The position numbers and the translations under genes are program-made. 64,000 bases of DNA from Nitratireductor soli (GTDB taxonomy: Bacteria; Pseudomonadota; Alphaproteobacteria; Rhizobiales; Rhizobiaceae). Positions 45,909 to 55,001 of this stretch are shown here, piece by piece (within the stretch, counting starts at the first letter, position 1; the number at the start of each line of letters is the position of its first letter). The stretch lies in contig NZ_LFVY01000011.1 of the NCBI RefSeq assembly GCF_001050155.1, positions 153,451 through 217,450 of the forward strand, given 5' to 3'. The notes under the pieces are model-generated. The model worked only from the letters and a program-made list of their open reading frames with translations, was not told where the DNA came from and searched no databases.

Positions 45909-46649
45909 TCAAACCTGCTTTCCAGGTTTGCGTTTTTCCCGGATCTTCAGAACACCGCCTTCCGGATGGTCGATCTCGAATGCATTGGTCTTGCGGACCA
46001 GATCGCTGAGCTTGCGAAAGCCATAGGTGCGTGGATCGAAGTCCGACGCCAGATTGGCAAGCTGTGTTCCGAGCGCGCCGAGAGCCACCCATCCGTCATC
46101 CGGCTCCATCTGGGCAAGCACCTTCCTGAGGATCGGGGTCGCCTTGGCGATGGGCTGCAGCGGTTTCTTCGATGAGCCTGCGTTCGGCGCGTCGGCGACA
46201 GCTCCCGGCAACAGGTTTTCGGTGTAGACGAACCGCCGGCATGCCTGCCGGAAGCTCTCGGGTGTCTTCTGCTCGCCGAAACCGAACACGTCGATGCCCT
46301 GCTCGCGGATGCGCGCGGCCAGGCGGGTAAAATCGCTGTCCGACGAAACGAGGCAAAAACCGTCGAAACGGCCACTGTGCAGGAGGTCCATGGCGTCGAT
46401 CACCAGGGTGATGTCGGAAGCGTTCTTGCCCGTTATGTAGGCGAATTGTTGCTGTGGAATGATCGCGTGCTTCGATAGTACGTCCGCCCACGCCTTCGAC
46501 CGGGTGTTCGAGAAATCGCCGTAGATGCGGCGAACGCTGGCCTCGCCCATTTTGGCGATTTCCTCGAACAGGCCATCGGCGATCTTCGCCGAGGCGTTGT
46601 CGGCGTCGATCAGGACGGCGAGACGCGCAGTACGAATATCATTGGCCAT
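45909..46649 (-). CDS. NYN-domain RNase-like protein with C-terminal OST-HTH/LOTUS domain
   Basis: 246 residues. An N-terminal NYN (PIN-like) domain at about 8-150 shows conserved acidic residues: LIDADNASAK, GDFSNTRSKAW, DITLVIDAMDLL and CLVSSDSDFTRLAARIRE. These fit a metal-dependent nuclease centre. The C-terminal OST-HTH/LOTUS segment (ILRKVLAQMEPDDGWVALGA ... YGFRKLSDLVRKTNAFEID) is a predicted RNA-binding module. It is likely an RNA-degrading or RNA-surveillance factor; targets unknown. Located directly downstream of rsh on the same strand. Confidence 0.88.
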   Translation of the reverse strand: MANDIRTARLAVLIDADNASAKIADGLFEEIAKMGEASVRRIYGDFSNTRSKAWADVLSKHAIIPQQQFAYITGKNASDITLVIDAMDLLHSGRFDGFCLVSSDSDFTRLAARIREQGIDVFGFGEQKTPESFRQACRRFVYTENLLPGAVADAPNAGSSKKPLQPIAKATPILRKVLAQMEPDDGWVALGALGTQLANLASDFDPRTYGFRKLSDLVRKTNAFEIDHPEGGVLKIREKRKPGKQV

Positions 46650-46742
46650 GGAACACCCCGTCGGACGACTTCGCGCCCGAACCTCTTATAGCATTTTGCG
46701 GTCAGGCGGAATCGCCGCGCGGCGGCCACCGATGGAAAGATG

Positions 46743-49022
46743 TCACCCATTCACCCGATGCGCATCGCTGACGCAGCCGGTCTCCTTGAGCTGCAGGATC
46801 AGGCGGTTCAGATGCTTCAGGTCCCATACCTCCAGGTCGAACAGCATCTCGGTGAAGTCGGGCGCCGTGCGCTCCATCGACAGGGAGTGGATGTTGGCAT
46901 CGTTCGCCGCGATCACCTGGGAGATTTCGGCCAGCGAGCCCGGCTCGTTGATCGCCGTCACCGAGAGGCGCACGGGAAAGCGTTCCTTCATGTGTTCGTC
47001 GATGTCCCAGCGCACGTCGATCCAGCGCTCCGGCTGGTCGTCGAACGCCGTCAGCGCCGGCGACTGGATCGGATAGATGATGATGCCGGAGCCTGGATGC
47101 AGGATGCCGACGATGCGGTCGCCCGGCACCGCGCCCTCGGGAGCAAACCGCACCGGCAAGTCGCCCGACACGCCGCGAATGGGCAAGGCCCCCTGGGCCC
47201 CCTGGGGCCCCTGGGGCCCCTGGGGCCCTTGCCCCTTTGTCTGGTCGCCGCCCTTGGCGCGCTTGGCCTTGCGCGACGAGCGGCCAGGGATCTGGAACAA
47301 CATGCCGGCGGCGTTGCGCAGGTTGAACCAGCCCTCCTCGCGCTCCTTCGGCGCCTGGGTGATGCGTTCGTCCTTGTAGTCGGGAAACACCGCGCGCACG
47401 ACATCCTGCGAGGACAGTTCGCCGCGGCCGACGGCGGCCAGCACGTCTTCCACATCCTGCCGGCCCAGCCGATGCAGGATCGGTTTCAGCGCGTCGCGCG
47501 AGAACGTCTTCTCGGCGCGCTCGAAGGCGCGTTCCAGAATGCGCGCGCCAAGGCCGGAATATTGCTTGCGGATGGCGTTGCGGGTGGCGCGGCGGATGGC
47601 GGCGCGCGCCTTGCCGGTGACGACCACCGCTTCCCAGGCGGCCGGTGGCACCTGCGCCTTGGAGCGGACGATCTCCACCTCGTCGCCGTTCTTCAGTTCG
47701 GTCATCAGCGGCATGATGCGGCCGTTGACCTTGGCGCCGACGCAGGTGTCGCCGACATCCGTGTGCACCGCATAGGCGAAGTCGATCGGCGTCGCCCCGC
47801 GCGGCAGGGCGATCAATTGTCCCTTCGGCGTGAAGCAGAACACCTGGTCCTGAAACAGTTCCAGCTTGGTGTTCTCGAGAAAATCCTCGGGCGTGTCGCC
47901 TTCCGACAGCGCCTCAATGGTGCGGCGCAGCCAGGCATAGGCATTGGTGTCGCGCGAGATCTTGTGGTCGGCGCCGTTCACCTTGCCGCCCATATCCTTG
48001 TAGATCGAATGGGCGGCGACGCCATATTCGGCAATCCCATGCATCTCGAAGGTGCGTATCTGCAGTTCGACGCGCTGGCGCGACGGGCCGACGATCGTCG
48101 TGTGGATCGAGCGGTAGTCGTTCTGCTTCGGCGTCGAGATATAGTCCTTGAAGCGGCCGGGCACCATCGACCAGGTGGAATGGATGATGCCGAGCGTCCG
48201 GTAGCAATCCTCGACCGTGTCGACCAGCACACGGAAGCCGAAAATGTCGGACAGCTGTTCAAACGACAGCGCCTTTGTCTCCATCTTGCGAAACACCGAC
48301 CAGGGTTTTTTCTGCCGGCTCTTCACCACCGCCTTGATGTGATGCTCGGCGAACAGGTGCGACAGCGCCTCCTCGATGGCCTTGATGACGCCGCGGTTGC
48401 GCTCGAAGAACTCGGCCAGGCGCCCGGTGACCGCACGAAAGGCTTCCGGATTGATATAGCGGAAGGCCAGCTCTTCCAGCTCCTCGCGCATGTCCTGCAT
48501 GCCCATGCGACCGGCCAGCGGCGCATAGATTTCCATCGTCTCCTCGGCGATGCGCAGGCGCTTGGCCTCCGGCACATGGTCGAGCGTGCGCATGTTGTGC
48601 AGCCGGTCGGCGAGCTTGACGAGAAGGACCCGCACATCCTCGGAGATCGCCAGGAGCAGCTTGCGCAGGTTTTCGGCCTGGTGCGCCTTTTTCGACACCA
48701 GGTCGAGGCGCTTCAATTTGGTCAGGCCGTCGACCAGCTTGCCGATGTCGGGGCCGAACAGCTCGTCGATCTCGTCGCGCGTGGCGCTGGTGTCCTCGAT
48801 CGTGTCATGCAGAAGGGCGACCGCGATGGTCGCCTCGTCCAGGTGCATGTCGGTGAGGATCGCCGCCACTTCGAGCGGGTGCGAGAAATAGGGGTCGCCG
48901 GAAGCGCGGCGCTGGTGGCCGTGCTTCTGCATCGCGTAGACATAAGCCTTGTTGAGAAGCGCCTCATTCACGTCAGGCTTGTAGCGCTGGACACGCTCGA
49001 CAAGCTCGTATTGACGCATCAT
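46743..49022 (-). CDS. rsh: Bifunctional (p)ppGpp synthetase/hydrolase (RelA/SpoT homologue)
   Basis: Makes and degrades the alarmone (p)ppGpp. It has 759 residues. The HD hydrolase domain has ALLHDTIEDTS near 70 and KLADRLHNMRTL near 145. The synthetase domain has FKDYISTPKQNDYRSIHTTI. TGS is VFCFTPKGQLIALPRGATPI, and the C-terminal ACT domain starts around MKERFPVRLSVTAINEPGSL. A low-complexity collagen-like insert (GQGPQGPQGPQGAQGA) interrupts the linker between the helical region and the zinc-finger/RIS region. Both catalytic domains appear intact. Confidence 0.95.
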   Translation of the reverse strand: MMRQYELVERVQRYKPDVNEALLNKAYVYAMQKHGHQRRASGDPYFSHPLEVAAILTDMHLDEATIAVALLHDTIEDTSATRDEIDELFGPDIGKLVDGLTKLKRLDLVSKKAHQAENLRKLLLAISEDVRVLLVKLADRLHNMRTLDHVPEAKRLRIAEETMEIYAPLAGRMGMQDMREELEELAFRYINPEAFRAVTGRLAEFFERNRGVIKAIEEALSHLFAEHHIKAVVKSRQKKPWSVFRKMETKALSFEQLSDIFGFRVLVDTVEDCYRTLGIIHSTWSMVPGRFKDYISTPKQNDYRSIHTTIVGPSRQRVELQIRTFEMHGIAEYGVAAHSIYKDMGGKVNGADHKISRDTNAYAWLRRTIEALSEGDTPEDFLENTKLELFQDQVFCFTPKGQLIALPRGATPIDFAYAVHTDVGDTCVGAKVNGRIMPLMTELKNGDEVEIVRSKAQVPPAAWEAVVVTGKARAAIRRATRNAIRKQYSGLGARILERAFERAEKTFSRDALKPILHRLGRQDVEDVLAAVGRGELSSQDVVRAVFPDYKDERITQAPKEREEGWFNLRNAAGMLFQIPGRSSRKAKRAKGGDQTKGQGPQGPQGPQGAQGALPIRGVSGDLPVRFAPEGAVPGDRIVGILHPGSGIIIYPIQSPALTAFDDQPERWIDVRWDIDEHMKERFPVRLSVTAINEPGSLAEISQVIAANDANIHSLSMERTAPDFTEMLFDLEVWDLKHLNRLILQLKETGCVSDAHRVNG
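47188..47236 (-). repeat. 9-nt minisatellite inside rsh (Gly-Pro-Gln repeat)
   Basis: About five tandem units of GGGCCCCAG-type sequence (minus strand) encode GPQ GPQ GPQ GAQ GA. They are in frame, so copy-number change would lengthen or shorten the protein by three residues per unit without frameshift. It lies in a linker region of the enzyme. Confidence 0.85.
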
Positions 49023-49150
49023 GGGCGGTTTCCTCGTTATTATTGGCTACGCAAAGCAAAACATGCGCCGCGTGGCGCACGGCGCATGTTCAAGATAGGC
49101 AGGAAACGACCGGCGCGGAAGAGACAGCCGCGCCCGGCAATGCCTCCAGA

Positions 49151-49549
49151 TCAGAAATCGTCGCTTTTTTCCGGCGCGACGAGGCCCTCGATGCCGGCGA
49201 GCAGGTCTTCTTCGCTCATGCGGTCGAACGAAACCACCTCTTCCTCGACCTCCGCCACGGCGTCGGCCGGCGACTGGCTCGGCTCGCTGATGACCGGCAG
49301 ATCGGCTTCCGGCTCGTCCACTTCGACATGCTTCTGAAGCGAATGGATCAGCGCTTCCTTCAGATCGCCCGGCGACAGGGTTTCGTCGGCAATCTCGCGC
49401 AGCGCCACGACAGGGTTCTTGTCGTTGTCGCGGTCGATGGTGATCGCCTCACCCTGGGATATCTGACGGGCGCGATGGCCGGCCAAAAGAACCAGGTCGA
49501 ACCGGTTGTCCACCTTGTCGATACAGTCTTCAACGGTCACACGGGCCAT
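49151..49549 (-). CDS. rpoZ: RNA polymerase omega subunit
   Basis: A 132-residue small RNAP subunit. The conserved core [40 protein letters not shown] and [20 protein letters not shown] occupies the first ~70 residues. The rest is an acidic tail ending in EKSDDF, characteristic of alphaproteobacterial omega. In many bacteria rpoZ lies next to the rsh/spoT gene as here; omega contributes to the ppGpp site on RNAP. Confidence 0.95.
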   Translation of the reverse strand: MARVTVEDCIDKVDNRFDLVLLAGHRARQISQGEAITIDRDNDKNPVVALREIADETLSPGDLKEALIHSLQKHVEVDEPEADLPVISEPSQSPADAVAEVEEEVVSFDRMSEEDLLAGIEGLVAPEKSDDF

Positions 49550-49869
49550 GCGGTGCCCCTTTCATGCGTAAATCTGTGAAGGAATCTTGCGGGTCCATAG
49601 CCCGAACGCCGGCAAAATTCAAGCGCGCGGAGCGATTGCCGGGCAGCACGCACACGCAAATGCGGCATCGTCATGGCGAAATCGGCAAAACCCGGTTCCT
49701 CGTGGGTTTGGCAGCCGCGTGGCTTGAATTTACAACGATTCTATTTATTGGTTGGAACTATCATATTCCAGCGCTATTTCATCATAAGTGATAGCTATTT
49801 GAACCGTTTTTGCAACGTGTCGGCATGGTGCCATTGCGATACGATCTTTTTGACAAAGGATTTTTGCCG
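49550..49869. other. AT-rich promoter region between rpoZ and the second NYN gene
   Basis: 320 bp with no gene. From about 49725 it is strongly AT-rich compared with the surroundings (e.g. ATTCTATTTATTGG, TATCATATTCC, CATCATAAGTGATAGC), which suggests divergent promoters for rpoZ-rsh and the NYN-UDG pair. GCTAT...ATAGC around 49776-49798 is a weak dyad. Confidence 0.5.
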
Positions 49870-50454
49870 ATGTTCGATCCACGCGAGAAAATTGCCCTTT
49901 TCATCGACGGGGCCAATCTCTACGCGGCATCGCGCGCGCTTGGTTTCGATATAGACTATCGAAAGCTGCTCAGCAGCTTTCGCGAGCGTGGCTACCTGCT
50001 GCGCGCCTACTACTACACTGCCCTGATCGAGGACCAGGAGTATTCCTCGATCCGCCCGCTGATCGACTGGCTCGACTACAATGGCTACAAGGTGGTGACC
50101 AAGCCGGCCAAGGAGTTCACCGATTCCGCCGGCCGCCGCAAGATCAAGGGCAATATGGATATCGAGCTGGCGATCGATGCGCTCGAGCTGTCCGACATCG
50201 TCGACCACTATGTCATCTTCTCGGGCGACGGCGATTTCCGCACCCTGGTGGAAGCCCTGCAGCGCAAGGGACGCAAAGTCAGCGTCGTGTCGACCATCCA
50301 GTCGCAGCCACCGATGATCGCCGACGATCTCAGGCGTCAGGCCGACAATTTCATCGACCTCGCCTCGTTGCGCGAAATCGTCGGCCGTGCGATAAGCGAG
50401 CGGCCGGTCCGCAAGGTCGAGCCTCAGGAAGAAGAGCCTTTCGACGATTTATGA
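49870..50454 (+). CDS. NYN-domain protein (LabA/DUF88 type)
   Basis: A 194-residue PIN-like nuclease family protein starting MFDPREKIALFIDGANLYAA, with AAGGA 9 nt upstream. Acidic site residues occur in LFIDGANL, KGNMDIELAIDALEL and VIFSGDGDFRTLVEAL. These are the typical D...D...SGDSDF pattern of the family. The longer frame to 49810 has no homologous character. The stop overlaps the UDG gene by 4 bp (ATGA). An RNase role is inferred from the fold; biological target unknown. Confidence 0.88.
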   Translation: MFDPREKIALFIDGANLYAASRALGFDIDYRKLLSSFRERGYLLRAYYYTALIEDQEYSSIRPLIDWLDYNGYKVVTKPAKEFTDSAGRRKIKGNMDIELAIDALELSDIVDHYVIFSGDGDFRTLVEALQRKGRKVSVVSTIQSQPPMIADDLRRQADNFIDLASLREIVGRAISERPVRKVEPQEEEPFDDL

Positions 50455-51119
50455 GTTCTGCCCAAGCGCTCCACGAGCCGCCGCATGATTGCGCGCTGTG
50501 TCCCCGCCTGCACGATTTCATCGCCGGATGGCGTGGCCGGGAGCCTGGCTGGCATAATGGGCCTGTCCCCGTCTTCGCGCCCGATGCAGGCGATGAAGAG
50601 GTGCGACTGCTGATCGTCGGGCTGGCGCCCGGCCTGCGCGGCGCCAACCGCACCGGGCGGCCATTCACCGGCGATTATGCCGGTGACCTGCTCTACGATA
50701 CCTTGCTGCGTTTCGGCTTCGCAAGCGGCCGCTATGCGGCCCGCCCCGATGACGGGCTGGCGTTGGTCGATACGGCCATCATCAATGCGGTGCGCTGCGT
50801 CCCGCCGGAAAACAAGCCGGTCGGCGCGGAGATCAACACCTGCAGGACGCATTTCTTCACCCCTGCCTTGCAGCGCTTCGCCAATCTCCAGGCTGTCGTG
50901 ACGCTTGGCGTAATCGCCCATCAGTCGACGGTCCGGGCGCTCGGTGGACGCGTCGCAGCGCACCCGTTCAGCCATGGTGGTCGCCAGGATGTGGCGGGCC
51001 TGACGCTGTTCTCCAGCTATCATTGCTCGCGCTACAACACCAATACCGGGCGGCTGACGGAGGCGATGTTCGCGGAGGTTTTCGCGGCGGTGAGGGATTT
51101 CTTAGCGAATAGCGAATAG
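50451..51119 (+). CDS. Uracil-DNA glycosylase, family 5 (UDGb) type
   Basis: 222 residues. An N-terminal Cys pair in CALCPRLHDF is a candidate iron-sulfur ligand set. The water-activating loop is LIVGLAPGLRGANRTGRPFT, followed by GDYAGDLLYDTL and the second catalytic loop SYHCSRYNTNTGRLT. This composition is closer to family 5 than family 4. It removes uracil and other deaminated bases from DNA. The last residues (LANSE) are encoded by a heptamer repeat that also overlaps the stop. Confidence 0.88.
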   Translation: MSSAQALHEPPHDCALCPRLHDFIAGWRGREPGWHNGPVPVFAPDAGDEEVRLLIVGLAPGLRGANRTGRPFTGDYAGDLLYDTLLRFGFASGRYAARPDDGLALVDTAIINAVRCVPPENKPVGAEINTCRTHFFTPALQRFANLQAVVTLGVIAHQSTVRALGGRVAAHPFSHGGRQDVAGLTLFSSYHCSRYNTNTGRLTEAMFAEVFAAVRDFLANSE

Positions 51120-51169
51120 CGAATAGCGAAGAGGGAATGCGGAGCTTCTCGTTCCCCTACTCGCTATTC
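51104..51169. repeat. AGCGAAT heptamer repeats plus hairpin between convergent genes
   Basis: AGCGAAT x3 plus AGCGAAG (51104-51131) runs through the UDG stop codon. GAATAGCGAAGAGGGAA (51121-51137) is then roughly mirrored by TTCCCCTACTCGCTATTC (51152-51169). The hairpin sits between the convergent UDG and smpB genes and may be a bidirectional terminator. Heptamer copy changes would alter the UDG C-terminus. Confidence 0.7.
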
Positions 51170-51175
51170 GCTCAT

Positions 51176-51649
51176 TCACCCATGTTGCTTCAACAGCCGC
51201 GCCTTCTCACGATCCCAGTCGCGTTGCTTGGACGTCTCGCGCTTGTCGTGCAGTTTCTTGCCGCGCGCTACGGCCAATTGCACTTTCGCCAGGCCGCGCT
51301 CGTTGAAATACAGCTTCAGCGGCACCAGCGTCATGCCCTCGCGCTCGATCGCCTGGCCGAGGCGGGCCATTTCACGCTTGGAGATCAGCAGCTTGCGCTT
51401 GCGGCGCGGCTCATGGTTGAAGCGGTTGCCGGCGAAATATTCCGGGATATAGGAATTGATCAGCCAGAACTCGCCGCCCTCGATGGAGGCATAGGATTCC
51501 TGGATGTTCGCCTGCCCTTCGCGCAGGGACTTGACCTCGGTTCCAGCCAGGACGATGCCGGCCTCGAGCGTGTCGAGCACCTCGTAGGAAAAACGCGCCT
51601 TGCGGTTGTCGGCGACGGTCTTGTGGTTGGGATTCTTGTCCTTGGCCAT
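51176..51649 (-). CDS. smpB: SsrA-binding protein SmpB
   Basis: Partner of tmRNA in rescuing stalled ribosomes. It has 157 residues. The N-terminus with [40 protein letters not shown] and [20 protein letters not shown] are hallmarks. The basic C-terminal tail [20 protein letters not shown] continues the family's helical extension. It lies 27 bp downstream of dapA on the same strand. Confidence 0.95.
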   Translation of the reverse strand: MAKDKNPNHKTVADNRKARFSYEVLDTLEAGIVLAGTEVKSLREGQANIQESYASIEGGEFWLINSYIPEYFAGNRFNHEPRRKRKLLISKREMARLGQAIEREGMTLVPLKLYFNERGLAKVQLAVARGKKLHDKRETSKQRDWDREKARLLKQHG

Positions 51650-51676
51650 GATCTTGAAAAACTGCGGGCTACCCCG

Positions 51677-52558
51677 TCAGTTCATGAGGCCCGCATGGTT
51701 CAGCGCGGCGTCGATGCGCGCTGCGGTCTCTGCCTCGATCGGCACCAGCGGCAGGCGCTGGACGTTCTCCATACGGCCAAGGCGCGCCAGGGCATATTTG
51801 GCGCCGCCGGGATTGGGCTCGATGAACAGCGCCTTGTGCAGCGGCATCAGGCGGTCCTGCAATTCGATCGCCCGGTCGCGGTCGCCCTCGAGCGACGCCT
51901 TCTGGAATTCGGCGCACAGCCGCGGCGCGACATTCGAGGTCACCGAAATGCAGCCGACGCCGCCATGGGCGTTGAAGCCCAGTGCCGAGGCGTCCTCGCC
52001 GGACAGCTGGATGAAATCGGCGCCGCAGGTGGCGCGCTGCTCGCTGACCCGGTCGACCTTCGCGGTCGCGTCCTTGACGCCGACGATGTTGGAGAAATCC
52101 TTCGCCAGGCGGCCCATCGTCTCCGGCGTCATGTCGATGATCGAGCGCGGCGGGATGTTGTAGATGATGATCGGCAAGCCGGTGGCGCGAGCGACCGCGG
52201 CGTAGTGCTCGTACAGGCCACGCTGGCTGGGCTTGTTATAGTACGGCGTCACGACCAGGACGCCGTCGGCGCCAACCGTTTCGGCATATTGCGCCAGCGC
52301 CACCGCTTCGCGGGTCGAGTTGGATCCGGCGCCGGCGATAACCGGCACGCGCTTGGCCGCCACCTCGACGCACAGGCGCACCACTTCGCGGTGTTCCTCA
52401 TGGCTCAGCGTCGGCGATTCGCCCGTCGTGCCGACCGGAACCAGCCCGCTCGTGCCCTCAGCGATCTGCCACTCGACGAACGCGCGAAACGCTTTTTCGT
52501 CCAGGCTCCCATCCTTGCCGAACGGCGTCACAAGCGCTGTGAGGGACCCCCTGAACAT
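51677..52558 (-). CDS. dapA: 4-hydroxy-tetrahydrodipicolinate synthase
   Basis: Condenses pyruvate and aspartate semialdehyde in lysine/DAP biosynthesis. It has 293 residues. [20 protein letters not shown], the catalytic Tyr in [15 protein letters not shown] and the Schiff-base Lys in [14 protein letters not shown] are present, with [20 protein letters not shown] as the C-terminal part of the barrel. GGAG lies 9 nt from ATG. The longer upstream frame (to 53590) is antisense to the next gene and was ignored. Confidence 0.95.
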   Translation of the reverse strand: MFRGSLTALVTPFGKDGSLDEKAFRAFVEWQIAEGTSGLVPVGTTGESPTLSHEEHREVVRLCVEVAAKRVPVIAGAGSNSTREAVALAQYAETVGADGVLVVTPYYNKPSQRGLYEHYAAVARATGLPIIIYNIPPRSIIDMTPETMGRLAKDFSNIVGVKDATAKVDRVSEQRATCGADFIQLSGEDASALGFNAHGGVGCISVTSNVAPRLCAEFQKASLEGDRDRAIELQDRLMPLHKALFIEPNPGGAKYALARLGRMENVQRLPLVPIEAETAARIDAALNHAGLMN

Positions 52559-52802
52559 GATGGCGAACTCCTGAGTGAATTGCTGCTTCGTGCCGGCGAA
52601 AAGCCGCCGCCGCACGCTTCTAACCGAAGATCGGGCGGCGCACCATAGTCTTGCCATGTCCAGGCTGCAAGAAGCCCGGATAGAGCTGTCTGCCCGAAGA
52701 CACGCCGGCGGGTCCGGCGTCCACTGGTTAATACAGCCTTTATACGTATCCGATACAGTCGCGGCACACAGCATGCCTGGGTGCCAGGGAAACCGCCGCC
52801 GC

Positions 52803-54875
52803 ATGAAAGCCACGTTTGCCTTTGCCTCCGCGCTCCTGGCGCTCGCGCCGATAACCGTGTTCGCGCAATCGCCGGTGGAATTGCCGCCCCTGGCGCCGAC
52901 CCCGTTCGCCCGGCCGGACCGCGTCTCGGCGCCGGAAGCGGCCATCGACCAGACCACCCGGACGGCCACCGTACGGCCCGAAATTCCCGGCAGCGGCGGC
53001 GACGTCAAGGCGATGAGCGACGGGCTCGACGCGCTGTCGCGGGGCAATCTCGCCGATGCCCGGCAACTGCGCGATCGCATGGCACGCAACGAGCTGGAGC
53101 GGCGCATTCTCTCCTGGGCCATCGCCCTGTCGGGCAATGCGGGACTGTCGAGCGCCGAGATCGCCACGACGGCGCAGGATCTGGCGGGCTGGCCGGGCAT
53201 GGCGACGCTGCGCGCGCACAGCGAACGGGCGCTCCACCGCGAAAATCCGCCGCCGCAAGCGGTGCTGCAGGCTTTTGGCGACACGCCACCGCAGACGTTC
53301 GAGGGCGCGATGGCGCTGGCAAGGGCGCAGGCGGCGCTCGGGGAGCCGGCGGCAGCGCGAGCGGTGCTTTCGCCCTTCTGGCGGCAGGAAAAGCTCGAGG
53401 CGGCACAGGAAATCGCCTTCATCGGCGAATTCGGCGCGCTCGTCACGACCGCTGACCACCGTTTCCGCATGGAGCGCATGCTGTATGACGACCGGGTGCG
53501 CTCGGCCGAACGGGTTGCCAAGCTTGCCCGGGGCGAAGCGCTGGCAAGCGCCTGGGCCGCCGTCATCCGCGGCGACAAGAACGCCGGCAAGCTGCTCGAC
53601 GCGGTGCCGAAGGAACAGCGAAGCGCCGGCTATATCTTCGCCAAGGCGCGCTATCTGCGCCGGCGCGAGCGCTTTCGGGAGGCCGCGACGGTCATGCTGA
53701 CGGCGCCGCGCGACGCCGCATCGCTGGTCGACCCCGACGAATGGTGGATCGAACGCCGGGTGCTGTCGCGCGAGCTGCTCGACATCGGCGACGCCAGAAC
53801 CGCCTATCGTCTTGCCGCCGCCCATTCTGCCGAAACCCCGGCCAGGGCCGCCGATGCGGAGTTCCATGCCGGCTGGTACGCCTTGCGCGCCCTGAACGAC
53901 GCCAAGGCGGCCGCGCCGCATTTCGCCCGCATCGCCGAGATCGCCGAAGGACCGATCTCCAATGCGCGCGCCCATTACTGGCTCGGCCGTGCCGCCGAAG
54001 CCGGCGGACCGGGCACGGCGACGGAGCATTACGAACGCGCCGCCGTCTACGGCGCAGCGTTCTACGGCCAGTTGGCCGCCGCCAAGCTTGGCCGGTCGAC
54101 CCTGTCGGCCGCCTATCCCCGCCCCACGGCGCAGGACCGCGAGACGTTTTCCCGGCGCGAGACGGTGCGCGCCATCCAGCGTCTGGAGGCGACCGACCAC
54201 GCCTGGCGCGCGGCCAGCCTCTACCGCGACCTGGCCGGAGAGTTGACCAGCCCCGGCGAACTGGCGCTGCTTGCGGCAATGGCGGAGCAGCGCGGCAACC
54301 ACATGCTGGCGCTCAGGGTCGGCAAGATCGCCGCCGCGCGCGGCATCGATATCGGCGCGCTGGCGCATCCGCTGGGCGCGATCCCCGCCCAGGCGTCGAT
54401 CCCCTCGGCGCGCAAGGCGCTCGCCTATGCGGTGGCGCGCCAGGAGACCGAGTTCAACGGCACGGCCGTCTCCCCGGCCGGCGCGCGCGGCCTGCTGCAA
54501 CTGATGCCGGGAACGGCCAGGGAGATGGCGCGCAAGAGCGGCCTGCCCTATTCGCGTGACCGGCTGACGCAGGACACGGCCTACAACGCCACGCTCGGCT
54601 CGGCCTATCTTGGCGAGCAGCTCGAGCGGTTCGGCGGCTCCTATGTGCTGACCTTCGCCGGCTACAATGCCGGCCCACGGCGCGCCGCAGAGTGGGTCGA
54701 GCGCTATGGCGATCCGCGCGGACAGCCGATCGAGGCGGTCGTCGACTGGATCGAGCGCATCCCCTTTGCCGAGACGCGCAACTATGTGCAGCGGGTGATG
54801 GAAAACTACCAGGTCTACAAGATGCGGCTATCCGGCCGCGTCGACATCGCGGCGGATCTGGCGGCAGGCGGCTGA
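52803..54875 (+). CDS. slt: Soluble lytic murein transglycosylase (Slt family)
   Basis: A periplasmic enzyme cleaving glycan strands. It has 690 residues with signal peptide [22 protein letters not shown]... (cut after FAQ). A long alpha-helical superhelix follows (about 60-530), then the catalytic LT domain: [20 protein letters not shown] with the catalytic Glu in [34 protein letters not shown], and [14 protein letters not shown]. Start chosen to preserve the signal peptide. The preceding 244 bp contain the divergent dapA promoter. Confidence 0.92.
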   Translation: MKATFAFASALLALAPITVFAQSPVELPPLAPTPFARPDRVSAPEAAIDQTTRTATVRPEIPGSGGDVKAMSDGLDALSRGNLADARQLRDRMARNELERRILSWAIALSGNAGLSSAEIATTAQDLAGWPGMATLRAHSERALHRENPPPQAVLQAFGDTPPQTFEGAMALARAQAALGEPAAARAVLSPFWRQEKLEAAQEIAFIGEFGALVTTADHRFRMERMLYDDRVRSAERVAKLARGEALASAWAAVIRGDKNAGKLLDAVPKEQRSAGYIFAKARYLRRRERFREAATVMLTAPRDAASLVDPDEWWIERRVLSRELLDIGDARTAYRLAAAHSAETPARAADAEFHAGWYALRALNDAKAAAPHFARIAEIAEGPISNARAHYWLGRAAEAGGPGTATEHYERAAVYGAAFYGQLAAAKLGRSTLSAAYPRPTAQDRETFSRRETVRAIQRLEATDHAWRAASLYRDLAGELTSPGELALLAAMAEQRGNHMLALRVGKIAAARGIDIGALAHPLGAIPAQASIPSARKALAYAVARQETEFNGTAVSPAGARGLLQLMPGTAREMARKSGLPYSRDRLTQDTAYNATLGSAYLGEQLERFGGSYVLTFAGYNAGPRRAAEWVERYGDPRGQPIEAVVDWIERIPFAETRNYVQRVMENYQVYKMRLSGRVDIAADLAAGG

Positions 54876-54908
54876 AGCCGCACTTCAAATCAGCCGCGCC
54901 CTCGCCTA

Positions 54909-54967
54909 ATACCAAGGGAGACAACTATTGACCGATCTGACCGGTCAATAGTTGTCTCCCTTGGTAT
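54909..54967. repeat. 59-bp perfect palindrome with 26-bp arms
   Basis: Arms 54909-54934 and 54942-54967 (each starting/ending ATACCAAGGGAGACAACTAT... and its complement) are perfect across 26 bp, with loop ATCTGAC. If the element is taken as TACC...GGTA, it is flanked by TAA on both sides. It lies between two co-directional genes with no T-run, so a mobile palindromic element or mRNA-stabilising structure is more likely than a simple terminator. It is unrelated in sequence to the repeats at 4671 and 45737. Confidence 0.9.
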
Positions 54968-55001
54968 AAGCTGATCGGGCAAGACAGAAGCGGGGGCATT
55001 C

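Noticed and set aside
46740..49337. An 865-codon plus-strand open frame opposite rsh and rpoZ
   Set aside because: It is the antisense shadow of rsh; the minus-strand product has intact HD, synthetase, TGS and ACT motifs, while the plus-strand product has arginine/histidine-rich shadow composition.
51677..53590. dapA extended to 637 codons
   Set aside because: The extra 344 residues are antisense to the lytic transglycosylase gene; the DapA family length is about 293 and a good GGAG-ATG is at 52558.
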